A DNA stretch of 64,000 bases from Peptacetobacter hiranonis (GTDB taxonomy: Bacteria; Bacillota; Clostridia; Peptostreptococcales; Peptostreptococcaceae): positions 1,674,001 through 1,738,000 of the forward strand of contig NZ_CP036523.1 of the NCBI RefSeq assembly GCF_008151785.1, in the 5' to 3' direction. The position numbers and the translations under genes are program-made. How positions within the stretch are numbered: the first letter of the stretch is position 1; each line of letters starts with the position of its first letter. Under the pieces are notes generated by a model. That model was not told the origin of the DNA. It did not search any database and worked only from the letters and a program-made list of their open reading frames with translations. Below, in pieces: positions 1-9,023 of this stretch.

Positions 1-941
1 ATAAGTCTAAACATTTTTTCACTTGCAGCCATACCATTCATAGCTATGTGGAAGAATGATCCAAGTAATCTAAGTGGTATAAAGAACTCAGCAGATAAAA
101 GTATTATCGCAAGTGCCTGAGAGAAATCTATATTTCCCTGTGCAAATTCTAAACTTGCAAATACAACCCCTAGCGCACTTCCTCCGTATGCAATTAAGTC
201 CATCAATGTAACTGAGTTTAGCTGCATTGTAAGGACCTTCATTGTTATTCTTCTAAAGTTTTCTGCGTCTACATTCATTTCTTCATTTTTGAATTCATCG
301 CTCTGATATACCTTCAATGTTGTAAGTCCCTGCATATTATCTAGAAAATGATCTCCAAGCTGAACATAGCTTCCCCAATATTTTGCAAGTAATTTCTTTG
401 CAAATTTCTGTATCCGTATTATTGATATTGGTATAAGTGGAACGCATATAAACAGTACAAATGCTGTCTTTAAGCTCATAAATGATACAAGTACAAATAA
501 TGTCATCGGTGCTAATAAACTGTAAAATAACTGTGGTAAATATTTACTAAAGTATATTTCTAGCTGCTCAACACCCTCCGCAGATACTTGTAGTATTTCT
601 GATGTAGAGAATTTATCTTGATATTTATCTCCTATTTTTAATAGTTTTTCATAAATCATATGTCTTAGCTTGCTCTTTACTACCTTACTTGACTCACCTG
701 AACATACTGATTCTTTATACATAACAATATGTCTTATCGCCATAACTACAATAGATATAATAGCTGTTTTTATTATTTCCCCTGTTTCTGCTCCTCCATT
801 TATAGCCTTTTGAAGTAGGCTAGTCAGTGTAAACACCATGACTATATTACATAATAGTGCTATCCACTGTAAAAATACCTGTAGTTTTATGTATTTTTTA
901 GTATCCCCCATTTCATTTATAAGTCTTTTATTTATCATCAT
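1..941 (-). CDS. ABC exporter, permease/ATPase fusion (CydD-like), 3' part missing
   Basis: About 313 codons are inside the window; the reading frame leaves through position 1, so only the N-terminal membrane domain is seen. It starts at ATG 941 (a second ATG is adjacent) with AGGAGA at 951-956. The translation shows several hydrophobic segments and near the edge reads EFFIPLRLLGSFFHIAMNG then AASEKMFRL, a stretch typical of CydD-type and related exporters just before the nucleotide-binding domain. The ATPase domain itself lies outside the window, so the substrate cannot be judged. It is the last visible gene of a minus-strand operon (1730 to 1) behind a Fur-like operator. CydDC-family exporters carry cysteine or glutathione and affect haem loading of cytochromes; a link with haem here is inference from the neighbouring His-paired membrane protein. 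Confidence 0.8.
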   Translation of the reverse strand, partial: MMINKRLINEMGDTKKYIKLQVFLQWIALLCNIVMVFTLTSLLQKAINGGAETGEIIKTAIISIVVMAIRHIVMYKESVCSGESSKVVKSKLRHMIYEKLLKIGDKYQDKFSTSEILQVSAEGVEQLEIYFSKYLPQLFYSLLAPMTLFVLVSFMSLKTAFVLFICVPLIPISIIRIQKFAKKLLAKYWGSYVQLGDHFLDNMQGLTTLKVYQSDEFKNEEMNVDAENFRRITMKVLTMQLNSVTLMDLIAYGGSALGVVFASLEFAQGNIDFSQALAIILLSAEFFIPLRLLGSFFHIAMNGMAASEKMFRL

Positions 942-990
942 ATCTTTAAATCTCCTATCAACCTAACCTTTATCATGCTTTAAATTTTAA

Positions 991-1353
991 TTATGCCCTA
1001 ATTGTTTTAACCTTGAATATAAAGTAATAATACTTAAATGCTATAAGAGCTAAGATTGTCATTCTTCCGTATATATTGTTCATTGAAAAGAATGCTCCTA
1101 AAAGCAATATAGATGCAAAAGCTAATATATAAACCTTTGTATTCATTTTCATCTCTCTATTATTTACAAAGTCCTCAAGATGATTTTTATAAAGCTTTGT
1201 TTTCTTAAACCAAGCATCTAGTTTTTTGCTTCCTTTTGCAAAGCAAACTGCTGCAACAAGTAAAAATGGTGTCGTAGGAAGTACCGGAAGTACAATTCCT
1301 ATAGATCCTATAATCATCGCCACAAACCCCAAAACAACATATACTATTTTCAT
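991..1353 (-). CDS. DUF454 family small membrane protein (YbaN-like)
   Basis: A 120-residue protein with three hydrophobic stretches (about residues 3-40, 75-95 and 97-112). The opening GSIGIVLPVLPTTPFLL-type stretch followed by a Lys-rich AWFKKTKLYKNH-type segment is the usual DUF454 pattern (YbaN in E. coli). A longer frame is open up to 1428, but ATG 1353 is the better start because AGGAGGAG lies at 1361-1368. The ATG overlaps the TGA of the upstream gene (ATGA at 1350-1353), so the two are probably translationally coupled. The family has no firm biochemical role; in many Firmicutes and Proteobacteria it sits near haem, iron or redox genes, which agrees with the Fur-like site ahead of this operon. 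Confidence 0.8.
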   Translation of the reverse strand: MKIVYVVLGFVAMIIGSIGIVLPVLPTTPFLLVAAVCFAKGSKKLDAWFKKTKLYKNHLEDFVNNREMKMNTKVYILAFASILLLGAFFSMNNIYGRMTILALIAFKYYYFIFKVKTIRA

Positions 1354-1730
1354 ATCAAAACTCCTCCTATGTGTATTATTATTAAAATAGCCGATACACC
1401 AGCCAATAATCTGTGTAAAATTGCCCATTTTTCTTTATTAATTTTTCTAAATATTATTAAAATTGACATCATCAGTATAAACATCCAAGCTATTTTTCCA
1501 GACATCATCCCTTCTGTAGCTCCATTTTTTATAGCAACAATTCCATGAATTAGAGATAATATTAAAAATATAATTGCCAAGATACTGTGATTTTTCTTTA
1601 GCTGGCAGTATATTCTGTTCTTTATTCTCTCCTTTTTAGAATTAGATAACTTTATCTTACTTAGTGGATATATCGCCATCAACCCGATAAATATTATCGT
1701 GGCTATTATTGATAGTGTCGTACTCAACAT
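1350..1730 (-). CDS. four-helix membrane protein with two His pairs, candidate b-type cytochrome
   Basis: A 126-residue protein with four predicted membrane helices (about residues 5-24, 50-67, 80-95 and 108-125). I do not recognise the family with certainty. Four histidines stand out: His48 and His62 near the ends of helix 2, and His106 and His120 at the ends of helix 4. Both pairs are exactly 14 residues apart, the spacing seen for bis-histidine haem ligation in cytochrome b-type four-helix bundles. A small di-haem membrane cytochrome or ferric-reductase-like protein is therefore plausible, but this is inference. It is the first gene of the operon, starts at ATG 1730 with a GGAA-type ribosome site near 1743-1748, and overlaps the next start by ATGA. 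Confidence 0.65.
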   Translation of the reverse strand: MLSTTLSIIATIIFIGLMAIYPLSKIKLSNSKKERIKNRIYCQLKKNHSILAIIFLILSLIHGIVAIKNGATEGMMSGKIAWMFILMMSILIIFRKINKEKWAILHRLLAGVSAILIIIHIGGVLI

Positions 1731-1780
1731 ATTATTTTTTAATTCCTTTCTCTTTTTTATAAATGATATTTAATAGTTAT

Positions 1781-1795
1781 TGATATTTAATATCA
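1781..1795. promoter_or_regulatory. Fur/PerR-type 7-1-7 operator
   Basis: The 15-mer TGATATTTAATATCA is a perfect 7-1-7 inverted repeat and matches 13 of 15 positions of the Fur-family consensus TGATAATnATTATCA. It sits just downstream of the predicted -10 element, where a repressor would block transcription. A wider inverted repeat, 12-bp arms at 1759-1770 and 1789-1800, overlaps it. Confidence 0.6.
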
Positions 1796-1809
1796 TTTAT
1801 GACATTATT

Positions 1810-1838
1810 ATTTTATCACTATTGAAATTATTTCGCAA
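1810..1838 (-). promoter_or_regulatory. promoter of the cytochrome-like/DUF454/ABC operon
   Basis: Reading the minus strand, TTGCGA (1838-1833), a 17-bp spacer and TAAAAT (1815-1810) form a sigma-A type promoter. The transcription start would fall near 1803, leaving the Fur-like box at about +8 to +22. Confidence 0.5.
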
Positions 1839-1869
1839 TAACTTTTAGTATTAGTTGATAATATTTTTC

Positions 1870-1938
1870 AATAAATAAGCATAAAAAAAGACTGCCACAA
1901 GTTATTATTGCAACAGTCATTTTTTATGCTTATTTATT
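1870..1938 (-). terminator. terminator and 69-bp near-perfect palindrome at the XRE gene end
   Basis: On the minus strand GACTGTTGCAA (1918-1908) pairs, partly by G-U, with TTGTGGCAGTC (1900-1890), followed by seven T. The arms extend outward with a further 19-bp perfect match (1870-1888 with 1920-1938), so the hairpin covers the stop codon of the XRE-cupin gene. It has U-tracts on both strands and may work in both directions. Confidence 0.8.
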
Positions 1939-2544
1939 CTTTTCTTCTTCAAAGTAAGGATTTGGGACACTTACTATGATTACTTTTGTCACCTTATTAG
2001 TCTTATTTAAAAGAGAATGATTTTGATTTACTATCTTACTATCTTCTCCATTCTTTAACATCACTTTATTCTTATATGAATAATGTATTGAATCTCCTGG
2101 ATATAGGTCTACCTCTGATTCAGCCATATTTAGAGTTAATATACCTTCTAGAACATATATAAATTCTTCTCCCGAATAATTAAATCCATCGCTTTCTGCA
2201 GTTCCAGGAAGTATCTCTATTAATTTTGGAAACATTATTTTATCAGTTAGATTAGAAGATAGATGATAATTTATATACTTACCATCTGTTATCTCAAAGA
2301 CTTCTTTTTCATAACTTCTTATAACAGTTTTTTTATGTTCTTTTGGTTTCATAAAGAAATAAGTTAAATCTACTTCTAATACATCAGCAATTTTTTCAAG
2401 TGAGTCTGTAGCTACACTTGTAAGACCTCTTTCTAACTGCGATAAAAATCCTATTGATAGATTCGTTTTTTCGCTCATATCTTTAAGAGTCATCTGTTTC
2501 TGTGTTCTGAGTCTTTTTATTTTAGCACCTATATTTTTATTCAT
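1930..2544 (-). CDS. XRE-family regulator with C-terminal cupin domain
   Basis: A 204-residue predicted transcription factor. Residues about 5-65 form a Cro/C1-type helix-turn-helix (IGAKIKRLRTQKQMTLKDMS, then SIGFLSQLERG), and residues about 110-190 form a small beta-barrel cupin (LPGTAESDGFNYSGEEFIYVL, then YPGDSIHYSY), which in this family binds a small effector. The frame opens with GTG at 2553, but AGGGGTG lies too close to that codon and correctly spaced before ATG 2544, so I chose the ATG. The effector and targets cannot be read from sequence. It is monocistronic, ends in the palindromic terminator, and stands between the Fur-type operon and the methionine transporter. Confidence 0.88.
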   Translation of the reverse strand: MNKNIGAKIKRLRTQKQMTLKDMSEKTNLSIGFLSQLERGLTSVATDSLEKIADVLEVDLTYFFMKPKEHKKTVIRSYEKEVFEITDGKYINYHLSSNLTDKIMFPKLIEILPGTAESDGFNYSGEEFIYVLEGILTLNMAESEVDLYPGDSIHYSYKNKVMLKNGEDSKIVNQNHSLLNKTNKVTKVIIVSVPNPYFEEEKNK

Positions 2545-2884
2545 TAAGCTCACCCCTACAGATTTATTTTTTATATACTATCCTATCCACATATTTTTAT
2601 GTAGACAAAAAATTTAGAAAATTCTTTTGTGCTTCATTTATTCAAGAATTTTTCTTTATACTTTTATTGTATATTTTTTTCTGATAAAAAACAATCTATT
2701 ATGCAAATAATTTTTGTATACATTCAATTTTTTATATTTTAGGGTATATTTTTTTATTTTATCAGTTTAAAAAATGTTTTCTCTTTTATTATTATGAATA
2801 TTATTTTCTTAATCAAAAATTAACTATAATATAAAGTTTATTTTTTTATTAGTATCATTAAAATTTTTAATAACTTTTCTTTAT
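2545..2884. other. AT-rich intergenic region
   Basis: About 340 bp without a coding frame or recognisable RNA. It must hold the promoter of the XRE-cupin gene. An imperfect inverted repeat (AGAAAATTCTT near 2617 and AAGAATTTTTCT near 2643) could be an operator for that gene, but it is weak. Confidence 0.4.
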
Positions 2885-2931
2885 AGAAAGAAAACCCTAC
2901 AGATTTAAAATAATTTTTATTATCTGTAGGG
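2885..2931 (-). terminator. terminator of metQ
   Basis: Perfect 10-bp arms CCCTACAGAT and ATCTGTAGGG (2895-2904 and 2922-2931), followed on the minus strand by a T-rich run ending near 2885. Confidence 0.8.
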
Positions 2932-2988
2932 CTTAATTATTTAGTATTAATTTTTTAGTTTTACAAAATCTTTATGGTTTAATCTGGT

Positions 2989-3792
2989 TTAGAAAGCTGG
3001 TATTATAGCTCCGTTGAATTTTTCTTCTATGAATGTTTTAACTTCTTCACTATTTAAAGCTGCTGATAATGCTTTTATTTTTTCACTATCTTTATTGTCT
3101 TCTCTACAAGCTAATATATTAACGTATGGAGAATCTGATTCTTCTAATGCTATAGAATCTTTAGTTGGGTTAAGATCTGCTTCTAAAGCGTAGTTAGAGT
3201 TTATAACTGCTATATCTACATCTGCTAAAGCTGTTGGTAACTGTTCTGCATTCATATCTATTACTTCTATATTTTTAGGATTTTCTGTTATATCTACTTT
3301 TGTAACTAATTCTTTGTCCGCTAGTTTGATTATTCCATTTTTAGCTAATAATTCTAATGCTCTTGATCCATTTGTTGGGTCATTAGGTATAGCTACTTTT
3401 GCTCCATTAGGTAAGCTAGCTAAATCTTTTAAATCATTTGAGTATACACCCATTGGTTCTATATGAACTTTTGATGTGTAAGTTAATTTGTATCCTTTTT
3501 CTTTAACTGTTTCTTCTAAGTATGGTATATGCTGGAAGTAGTTAGCGTCTAATGATCCTTCATCAAGTGCTGTGTTAGGTAGTACATAATCACTGAATTC
3601 CTGTACTTCTAATTCATATCCTTCTTTTTCAAGTAATGGTTTTACTGCTTCATTAAGAATTACTGCATGTGGGTTAGCTGTTGCTCCTACTACTATTTTT
3701 TTATCGTCTTCTGCCGATTTTGATCCACATCCTACTACTGATAATGCTATTACTGATGCTATTGCTACTGATAATAATTTTTTTAATTTCAT
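2989..3792 (-). CDS. metQ: methionine-binding lipoprotein MetQ
   Basis: A 267-residue solute-binding lipoprotein of the NlpA/MetQ family. The N-terminus is a lipoprotein signal (basic MKLKK, hydrophobic core, lipobox LSVVGC with Cys22 as the lipidated residue). The mature part carries the family signature VGATANPHAVIL, then NYFQHIPYLEE and VAIPNDPTNGSRALELL. It would capture methionine, often both isomers, outside the membrane and deliver it to MetNI. ATG 3792 has AGGAGG at 3801-3806. It is the last gene of the S-box operon metN-metI-metQ, separated from metI by 210 bp with two hairpins, which suggests it is produced in different amounts from the transporter core. Confidence 0.95.
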   Translation of the reverse strand: MKLKKLLSVAIASVIALSVVGCGSKSAEDDKKIVVGATANPHAVILNEAVKPLLEKEGYELEVQEFSDYVLPNTALDEGSLDANYFQHIPYLEETVKEKGYKLTYTSKVHIEPMGVYSNDLKDLASLPNGAKVAIPNDPTNGSRALELLAKNGIIKLADKELVTKVDITENPKNIEVIDMNAEQLPTALADVDIAVINSNYALEADLNPTKDSIALEESDSPYVNILACREDNKDSEKIKALSAALNSEEVKTFIEEKFNGAIIPAF

Positions 3793-3870
3793 TGTTTTGT
3801 CCTCCTAAATTTGTAGTTCTTTACCTTATGATTTTTATAATTACTGATTATTTTCAGTTTGATGTATATC

Positions 3871-3895
3871 CTTAGGTTCTGCAGCTACCTAAGGA
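3871..3895. repeat. hairpin 1 in the metI-metQ spacer
   Basis: CCTTAGGT and ACCTAAGG form a perfect 8-bp stem with a 9-nt loop. On the minus strand no U-tract follows, so it does not look like a simple terminator of metI; an mRNA-stability or processing hairpin is the better guess. Confidence 0.55.
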
Positions 3896-3900
3896 TTTTT

Positions 3901-3926
3901 TATAATCTCGAATACCTCGAGTTATA
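3901..3926. repeat. hairpin 2 in the metI-metQ spacer
   Basis: TATAATCTCG and CGAGTTATA pair with one bulged base, 5 bp from hairpin 1. Together the two stems fill much of the spacer between metI and metQ. Confidence 0.5.
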
Positions 3927-4002
3927 GGCTATTGCTTTAAATTTTATTTTTTCTATATTTTAAATCTATTTATCCTAGTTTTATTATATTTTTATGTTTT
4001 TA

Positions 4003-4656
4003 TTATTTTAGTTTTTTGTATATTACATTTCCTAATGACTGTATTATCTGTACTAATATTGCAAGTGCTACTACTGTGTATAACATTACGTTATCATCAA
4101 AGCTCTGGTATCCATAAACTATAGCTACTTTACCAAATCCGCCAGCTCCAACAGCTCCTGCCATTGCTGTACATCCAAGTATTGATATTATTGAAAGTGT
4201 TATACCTGATATTATTGAAGGCATTGCTTCTTTTACCATAACCTTCCATATTATCTGTGATTTTGTTGCTCCAAATGATCTCGCTGCTTCTATAAGTCCT
4301 TCATCAACTTCATTTAATGCACTTTCAATTACTCTTGCTATAAATGGTGCTGAACCTACTGTTATTGGAACTATTGCTGCTGTTTCACCTATACTTGTTC
4401 CTACTATTATTCTAGTTAAAGGTATCATTGCTATCATTAATATAATGAATGGGAAACTTCTTAAAATATTTACTATGAATCCCACTATTGAATTTACTGT
4501 TTTGTTTGGGCTTAACCCGTTTGGTTTTGTAAGTACTAGTATAACTGCCATCACAAATCCTATGATTGTTGCTAATACTGTAGGAACCAATGTCATGTAT
4601 ATTGTTTCCCCTAATGCTCCAAGGAATAATTTACTTAAGAAATCGCTAATTGACAT
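4003..4656 (-). CDS. metI: methionine ABC transporter permease MetI
   Basis: A 217-residue inner-membrane permease with five or six helices. The cytoplasmic coupling loop EAARSFGATKSQIIWKVM (about residues 125-142) is the EAA motif that docks on MetN, and the following LPSI/MPSII and GAVGAGGFG-type segments are typical of MetI. ATG 4656 lies inside the end of metN (11-nt overlap) and its ribosome site GGGAGGAAA is within metN codons, so translation is probably coupled. MetI forms the homodimeric channel of the D/L-methionine importer. Length and motifs are normal for the family. Confidence 0.95.
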   Translation of the reverse strand: MSISDFLSKLFLGALGETIYMTLVPTVLATIIGFVMAVILVLTKPNGLSPNKTVNSIVGFIVNILRSFPFIILMIAMIPLTRIIVGTSIGETAAIVPITVGSAPFIARVIESALNEVDEGLIEAARSFGATKSQIIWKVMVKEAMPSIISGITLSIISILGCTAMAGAVGAGGFGKVAIVYGYQSFDDNVMLYTVVALAILVQIIQSLGNVIYKKLK

Positions 4657-5614
4657 TTTCTATTTCCTCCCATCTTATATCTTTATCGGTTAAGAATTTT
4701 TTAACCGCTTCTCCATTTTTATCTGGTACATTTATTATTAAAGATCCAAGTACATCGTCTTTGAATTTTTCAAGTCTACCAAATACTATAGATACGTCTA
4801 TGTCTAATTCTCTAGCCATGCTTGTTATTATTGAATCGTTTGATATGTCTTTAGGGAATAGTATTTTTACATTTGTTCCCTCTGGAAGAACTATATTTTC
4901 TTCACCAAGTAATTTTCTAAGACCTGCTGTATTTTTTAGGAATATTTCTTCTGTTTCTCCTACTTCTAATACCTGTCCATTTTCCATTATTGCTATTCTT
5001 CCACATATCTGTTTTATAACTTCCATCTGATGAGTTACAACAACTACTGTTATTCCCATCTTTTTATTTATGTCTTCTATTAAAGTAAGGATTGATTTAG
5101 TTGTATTTGGGTCAAGTGCTGATGTTGCTTCATCACAAAGTAAAACTTTTGGATTAAGTGCTAATGCTCTTGCTATTGCAACTCTCTGTTTCTGACCTCC
5201 TGATAAGTTTCTAGGTTTATCATTTCTTCTTTCCTTTAATCCTACTAAATCTAAAAGCTCCATTACTCTTTTTTCTTTTTCTGCTTTTGAGTATCCGAAG
5301 CATTCTAGAGGAAGTGCTACATTTTCAAATACTGTTTTTCTTTCTAGTAATGAGAAATGCTGGAATATCATTCCTAAATCTTTTCTTAGCTCTCTCATTT
5401 CTTTTTCGTTAAGGTCTTTAACCTCTTTACCATCTACTTTTACGCTACCTTCTTGATAAGGTTCAAGTCCATTCATACATCTTAGTATTGTAGATTTTCC
5501 TGCACCACTGTGTCCTATAATTCCGAAAATCTCACCTTCATTTATCTCAATATTCACATCTTTCAGAACTTGCTTTTCCCCAAAGAATTTGTTAACATTC
5601 TTTACTGAAATCAT
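4646..5614 (-). CDS. metN: methionine ABC transporter ATPase MetN
   Basis: A 322-residue ATPase. Walker A GHSGAGKST is near residue 34, the signature LSGGQ near 138, and Walker B LLCDEATSALDP near 158. Residues about 245-320 form the NIL domain (ILFPKDISNDSIITSM onward), which in MetN binds methionine and shuts transport down when the cell is replete. ATG 5614 is preceded by GGAAGG. It is the first gene behind the SAM-I riboswitch, so methionine uptake here is controlled both by SAM at the RNA level and by methionine at the protein level, the standard arrangement in Firmicutes. Confidence 0.96.
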   Translation of the reverse strand: MISVKNVNKFFGEKQVLKDVNIEINEGEIFGIIGHSGAGKSTILRCMNGLEPYQEGSVKVDGKEVKDLNEKEMRELRKDLGMIFQHFSLLERKTVFENVALPLECFGYSKAEKEKRVMELLDLVGLKERRNDKPRNLSGGQKQRVAIARALALNPKVLLCDEATSALDPNTTKSILTLIEDINKKMGITVVVVTHQMEVIKQICGRIAIMENGQVLEVGETEEIFLKNTAGLRKLLGEENIVLPEGTNVKILFPKDISNDSIITSMARELDIDVSIVFGRLEKFKDDVLGSLIINVPDKNGEAVKKFLTDKDIRWEEIENVN

Positions 5615-5656
5615 ATTATCTTCCTTCCTTTCCTTACTTCCATCTCATCAATTAAA

Positions 5657-5825
5657 TTAAAAAATGCCCGAGTATAAAACTCGGGCATTACTGTACGGAT
5701 TTATACTCATCTATCAACTGATTATTACTAGTTGCAGGATTTAGCACCGCTGTATATATTGAAATATACCGGTTGCCGGGTTTCACAGGGCCAGTCCCTC
5801 CACCTCTCTTGATAAGACGTTACTT
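5657..5825 (-). ncRNA. SAM-I riboswitch (S-box) with terminator
   Basis: On the minus strand the conserved core reads CTTATCAAGAGAGGTGGAGG, then GACTGGCCC, GAAACCCGGCAACC, GGTGCTAAATCC and GATAGATGAG, which is the S-box. It ends with the terminator stem GCCCGAGT/ACTCGGGC (5664-5688) and a T-run at 5657-5663. High SAM should terminate transcription ahead of metNIQ. Confidence 0.95.
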
Positions 5826-6084
5826 ATTTATTTTTTCTATTTGATGTTTTGTGTTCATCTATCTTGATTAATACTATATAATTTTTTAGAAAGTTTGTCA
5901 ATACATTTTTTCACAGTTTTTTCTGTTTTCAGAAAATTAACATCATATGAATTTTTTCTTCTTTATTCAATCTATTGAAATTTCAATTTCTCCGCAATTT
6001 TTAAATTCTCCAAATTTTATTTTATTTTTTATTATTTTATAAAAGATTTGCAAGTATATAATAATTTTGTTAAATTTTTTTTAC

Positions 6085-6194
6085 AAAAAAAGAATGGGTC
6101 TTCTAAGGGTCCCATTCTACACGCAGATTATTATTTTTTATAATTGATTGTATTACGAGGACAACCAATCATTTTTAAGAAACGTTTTCTTGTG
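6085..6194 (-). ncRNA. candidate short orphan transcript
   Basis: A predicted promoter (6201-6229) fires into a segment of about 110 nt that ends in an intrinsic terminator: AGAATGGG/CCCATTCT stem at 6091-6118 and seven T. Between them lie a hairpin of the type AAGAAA/TTTCTT (about 6176-6190) and a GATTG/CAATC hairpin (about 6143-6170). It precedes the S-box on the same strand but is terminated before it. A 13-residue frame (6131-6172) lies inside without a ribosome site. I recognise no known RNA family. Confidence 0.45.
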
Positions 6195-6200
6195 TTTTTC

Positions 6201-6229
6201 ATTTTAACATTATTTGCAATTTTTTTCAA
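6201..6229 (-). promoter_or_regulatory. promoter of the orphan transcript
   Basis: Minus-strand TTGAAA (6229-6224), 17-bp spacer, TAAAAT (6206-6201). Confidence 0.5.
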
Positions 6230-6281
6230 AGTTATCTATTTATTTTTATATATTATTTTTTTTATATTAGTTTTTTACAAT

Positions 6282-6331
6282 AAAAATGCTGCTGCAAGAT
6301 ATCTATCATAACATCTTTACAGCAGCATTTT
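6282..6331 (-). terminator. terminator of clpB
   Basis: AATGCTGCTG and CAGCAGCATT arms around a 25-nt loop, followed on the minus strand by a T-run at 6286-6282. Confidence 0.8.
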
Positions 6332-6411
6332 GGTAGGGCTACACAATATATCTAATTTAATTTTCCTAGCTTGTTAGATTAAATCTAAAAGCTTTAGAAA
6401 ACAGGGTACAC

Positions 6412-9006
6412 TTATTTAACTGTTATATTTATATTATCTCCAGATCCATCTATTACAACAGTAGATCCATTGTATATTTCACCTGAGATAAGTTTCTTAG
6501 CAAGCATAGTTTCTAATGTACCACTGATGTATCTCTTTAGTGGTCTAGCTCCATATACTGGGTCATAACCTTCATTTATCATTACTTCCTTAGCTGCATC
6601 AGTAAGTTCTATTTTTATTTCTCTATCTGCTAATCTATTTCTTAATCCCTGCATGAATATATCTATTATCTGTTTTATTTCTTCTCTATTTAGAGGAGTA
6701 AACATTATAATATCATCTACTCTGTTTAGGAATTCTGGTTTAAATCTGTGTTTCATTTCACTCATTACAACGTCGTTTACTTCTTCAGTTATGTTTCCAC
6801 CTGATTCAAGTAAGTACTGGCTACCTATATTAGATGTCATTATGATTATAGTATTTTTGAAGTCAACTGTTTTACCTTTGTTGTCTGTAAGTCTACCGTC
6901 ATCTAATATCTGTAAGAATATATTAAATACATCTTCATGAGCTTTTTCTATTTCATCGAATAGTATAACTGAGTATGGTTTTCTTCTTACAGCTTCAGTT
7001 AGCTGTCCTCCTTCTTCATATCCTACATATCCTGGAGGTGGACCAACTAATCTAGATACTGAGTGTTTTTCCATGTATTCAGACATATCTATTCTGATTA
7101 TATTGTCCTCACTGTCGAATAAGTTTCTAGCTAATGTTTTTGCAAGTTCTGTTTTACCAACACCTGTAGGTCCTAAGAATATGAATGATCCTATTGGTTT
7201 GTTTTCATCTTTTAGTCCAGCTCTTGCTCTTATTACAGCATCAGATACTGCTGTAACAGCCTTATCCTGACCTATTACTCTCTTATGTAGTTCATCTTCT
7301 AGTTTAAGAAGTTTTTCTCTTTCTCCTTCAAGAAGTTTTGTAACTGGTATACCAGTCCATTTTGATACTATTTCTGATATTTCATCTTCTGTTACATCTT
7401 CTTTTAGAAGTGGTGTTTCAGATGCATTTTTCATCCGTTCTTCTTTTTCTTTAATCGCTTCTTCTAAGTGAGGTATTTCACTATATTTAACTTCAGCGGC
7501 TTTATTGTAGTCGTATTCTCTTTCGTATTTTTCTACTCTACCTCTAGCATCATCTAACTGAGATTTTAAGTTTTTAATTTCTGTTATATAAGATTTTTCT
7601 TTATCGTATTTAGCTGTCATTTCATCATTCATAGATTTTAATTCAGCTATTTCTCTCTGTATATCTATTAATCTTGCCTTACTCTTATCGTCATCTTCTT
7701 TTAGAAGTGCTTCTCTTTCAGTTTCTAATGTAAATAATTTTCTTCTTATTGAGTCTAGTTCTGTTGGAAGAGAGTCTATTTCACTTCTTATCATTGCACT
7801 AGCTTCATCTATTAAATCTATAGCTTTATCTGGTAAGTATCTATCGCTTATATATCTATCAGACAATTTTGCTGCTGCAACTATTGCATTATCGTGGATT
7901 CTTATACCATGATGGATTTCAAATCTTTCTTTTAATCCTCTTAGTATTGATATTGTATCTTCAACACTAGGTTCTTCTGCTATTACTGTCTGGAATCTTC
8001 TTTCTAGTGCTTTATCTTTTTCTATATATTTTCTATATTCATCAAATGTTGTAGCACCTATACAGTTTAATTCTCCTCTTGCAAGCATTGGTTTTATTAA
8101 GTTACCTGCATCCATAGAGCCTTCTGTTTTACCTGCTCCAACTATATTGTGGATTTCATCTATGAATAATATTATCTTACCATCAGATCCCTGAACTTCT
8201 TTAAGAACTGCTTTTAATCTTTCTTCAAATTCTCCTCTGTATTTTGCACCTGCTATTAATGCACCCATATCAAGAGAGAATATTATTTTGTCTTTTAGAC
8301 CTTCAGGAACATCTCCTCTAACTATTCTTTCTGCCAATCCTTCAACTATTGCAGTTTTACCAACACCAGGTTCACCTATTAAAACTGGGTTGTTTTTAGT
8401 TCTTCTTGATAATATTCTTATAACACGTCTTATTTCGTCATCCCTACCAATTACAGGGTCTAGTTTATTCTTTTTAGCTAATTCTACTAAGTTTGTACCA
8501 TATTTTGCTAGTGCATCGTATGTGCCTTCTGGATCTTGAGTATCTACTCTCTGATTTCCCCTTACCTGATGAAGTACACCTAAGAATGCGTCTTTAGTTA
8601 TACCAAAATCTTTTAATATCTTGCCTGTAGCTGTATTTTTTTCAAGCTCAATTATAGCAAGCATAACATGTTCAACACTTATATATGAATCTTTGAAGTC
8701 CTTTGAAATTTCTTCTGCTTTTAAAAGTACCTCGTTTATTCTTCTAGTAGCTGTAACCCCCTGAGATTGAGCTCCTTCACCATAAACTTTAGGTATTCTA
8801 TCTAATTCATTTTCTACAGATCTTCTAACTGAATCTGGAGATATTCCCATTTTTTCTATTATATTAGGAATTAATCCATCTTCCTGATTCATTAGTGCTG
8901 AAAATAAATGTATTGTATCAACTTGCTGGTTGTTGTGTCTGACAGCCTCCTGGAAAGCTTCATTCAGACTCTTCTGTACTCTTACTGTCATTTTTTCTAC
9001 GTCCAT
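6412..9006 (-). CDS. clpB: ATP-dependent disaggregase ClpB
   Basis: An 864-residue Hsp100 chaperone of full family length. The N-terminal Clp repeat domain spans about residues 1-145, the first AAA+ domain has Walker A GEPGVGKT near 206 and Walker B LFIDEIHN near 277, a long charged coiled-coil middle domain (about 405-525) marks ClpB rather than ClpC, and the second AAA+ domain has GPTGVGKT near 605 and [10 protein letters not shown]. It threads aggregated proteins through its hexamer together with DnaK. ATG 9006 has GGAGGGA upstream; ATG at residue 6 is a possible alternative. It is the third gene of an operon led by a RepL-like winged-helix protein, 17 bp after an unknown gene. No CIRCE or clear CtsR box is visible upstream. 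Confidence 0.96.
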   Translation of the reverse strand: MDVEKMTVRVQKSLNEAFQEAVRHNNQQVDTIHLFSALMNQEDGLIPNIIEKMGISPDSVRRSVENELDRIPKVYGEGAQSQGVTATRRINEVLLKAEEISKDFKDSYISVEHVMLAIIELEKNTATGKILKDFGITKDAFLGVLHQVRGNQRVDTQDPEGTYDALAKYGTNLVELAKKNKLDPVIGRDDEIRRVIRILSRRTKNNPVLIGEPGVGKTAIVEGLAERIVRGDVPEGLKDKIIFSLDMGALIAGAKYRGEFEERLKAVLKEVQGSDGKIILFIDEIHNIVGAGKTEGSMDAGNLIKPMLARGELNCIGATTFDEYRKYIEKDKALERRFQTVIAEEPSVEDTISILRGLKERFEIHHGIRIHDNAIVAAAKLSDRYISDRYLPDKAIDLIDEASAMIRSEIDSLPTELDSIRRKLFTLETEREALLKEDDDKSKARLIDIQREIAELKSMNDEMTAKYDKEKSYITEIKNLKSQLDDARGRVEKYEREYDYNKAAEVKYSEIPHLEEAIKEKEERMKNASETPLLKEDVTEDEISEIVSKWTGIPVTKLLEGEREKLLKLEDELHKRVIGQDKAVTAVSDAVIRARAGLKDENKPIGSFIFLGPTGVGKTELAKTLARNLFDSEDNIIRIDMSEYMEKHSVSRLVGPPPGYVGYEEGGQLTEAVRRKPYSVILFDEIEKAHEDVFNIFLQILDDGRLTDNKGKTVDFKNTIIIMTSNIGSQYLLESGGNITEEVNDVVMSEMKHRFKPEFLNRVDDIIMFTPLNREEIKQIIDIFMQGLRNRLADREIKIELTDAAKEVMINEGYDPVYGARPLKRYISGTLETMLAKKLISGEIYNGSTVVIDGSGDNINITVK

Positions 9007-9023
9007 AATCTATCCCTCCATTT

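Noticed and set aside
6131-6172. 13-residue frame inside the short orphan transcript
   Set aside because: ATG lacks a ribosome site and the segment overlaps a hairpin; treated as part of an RNA.
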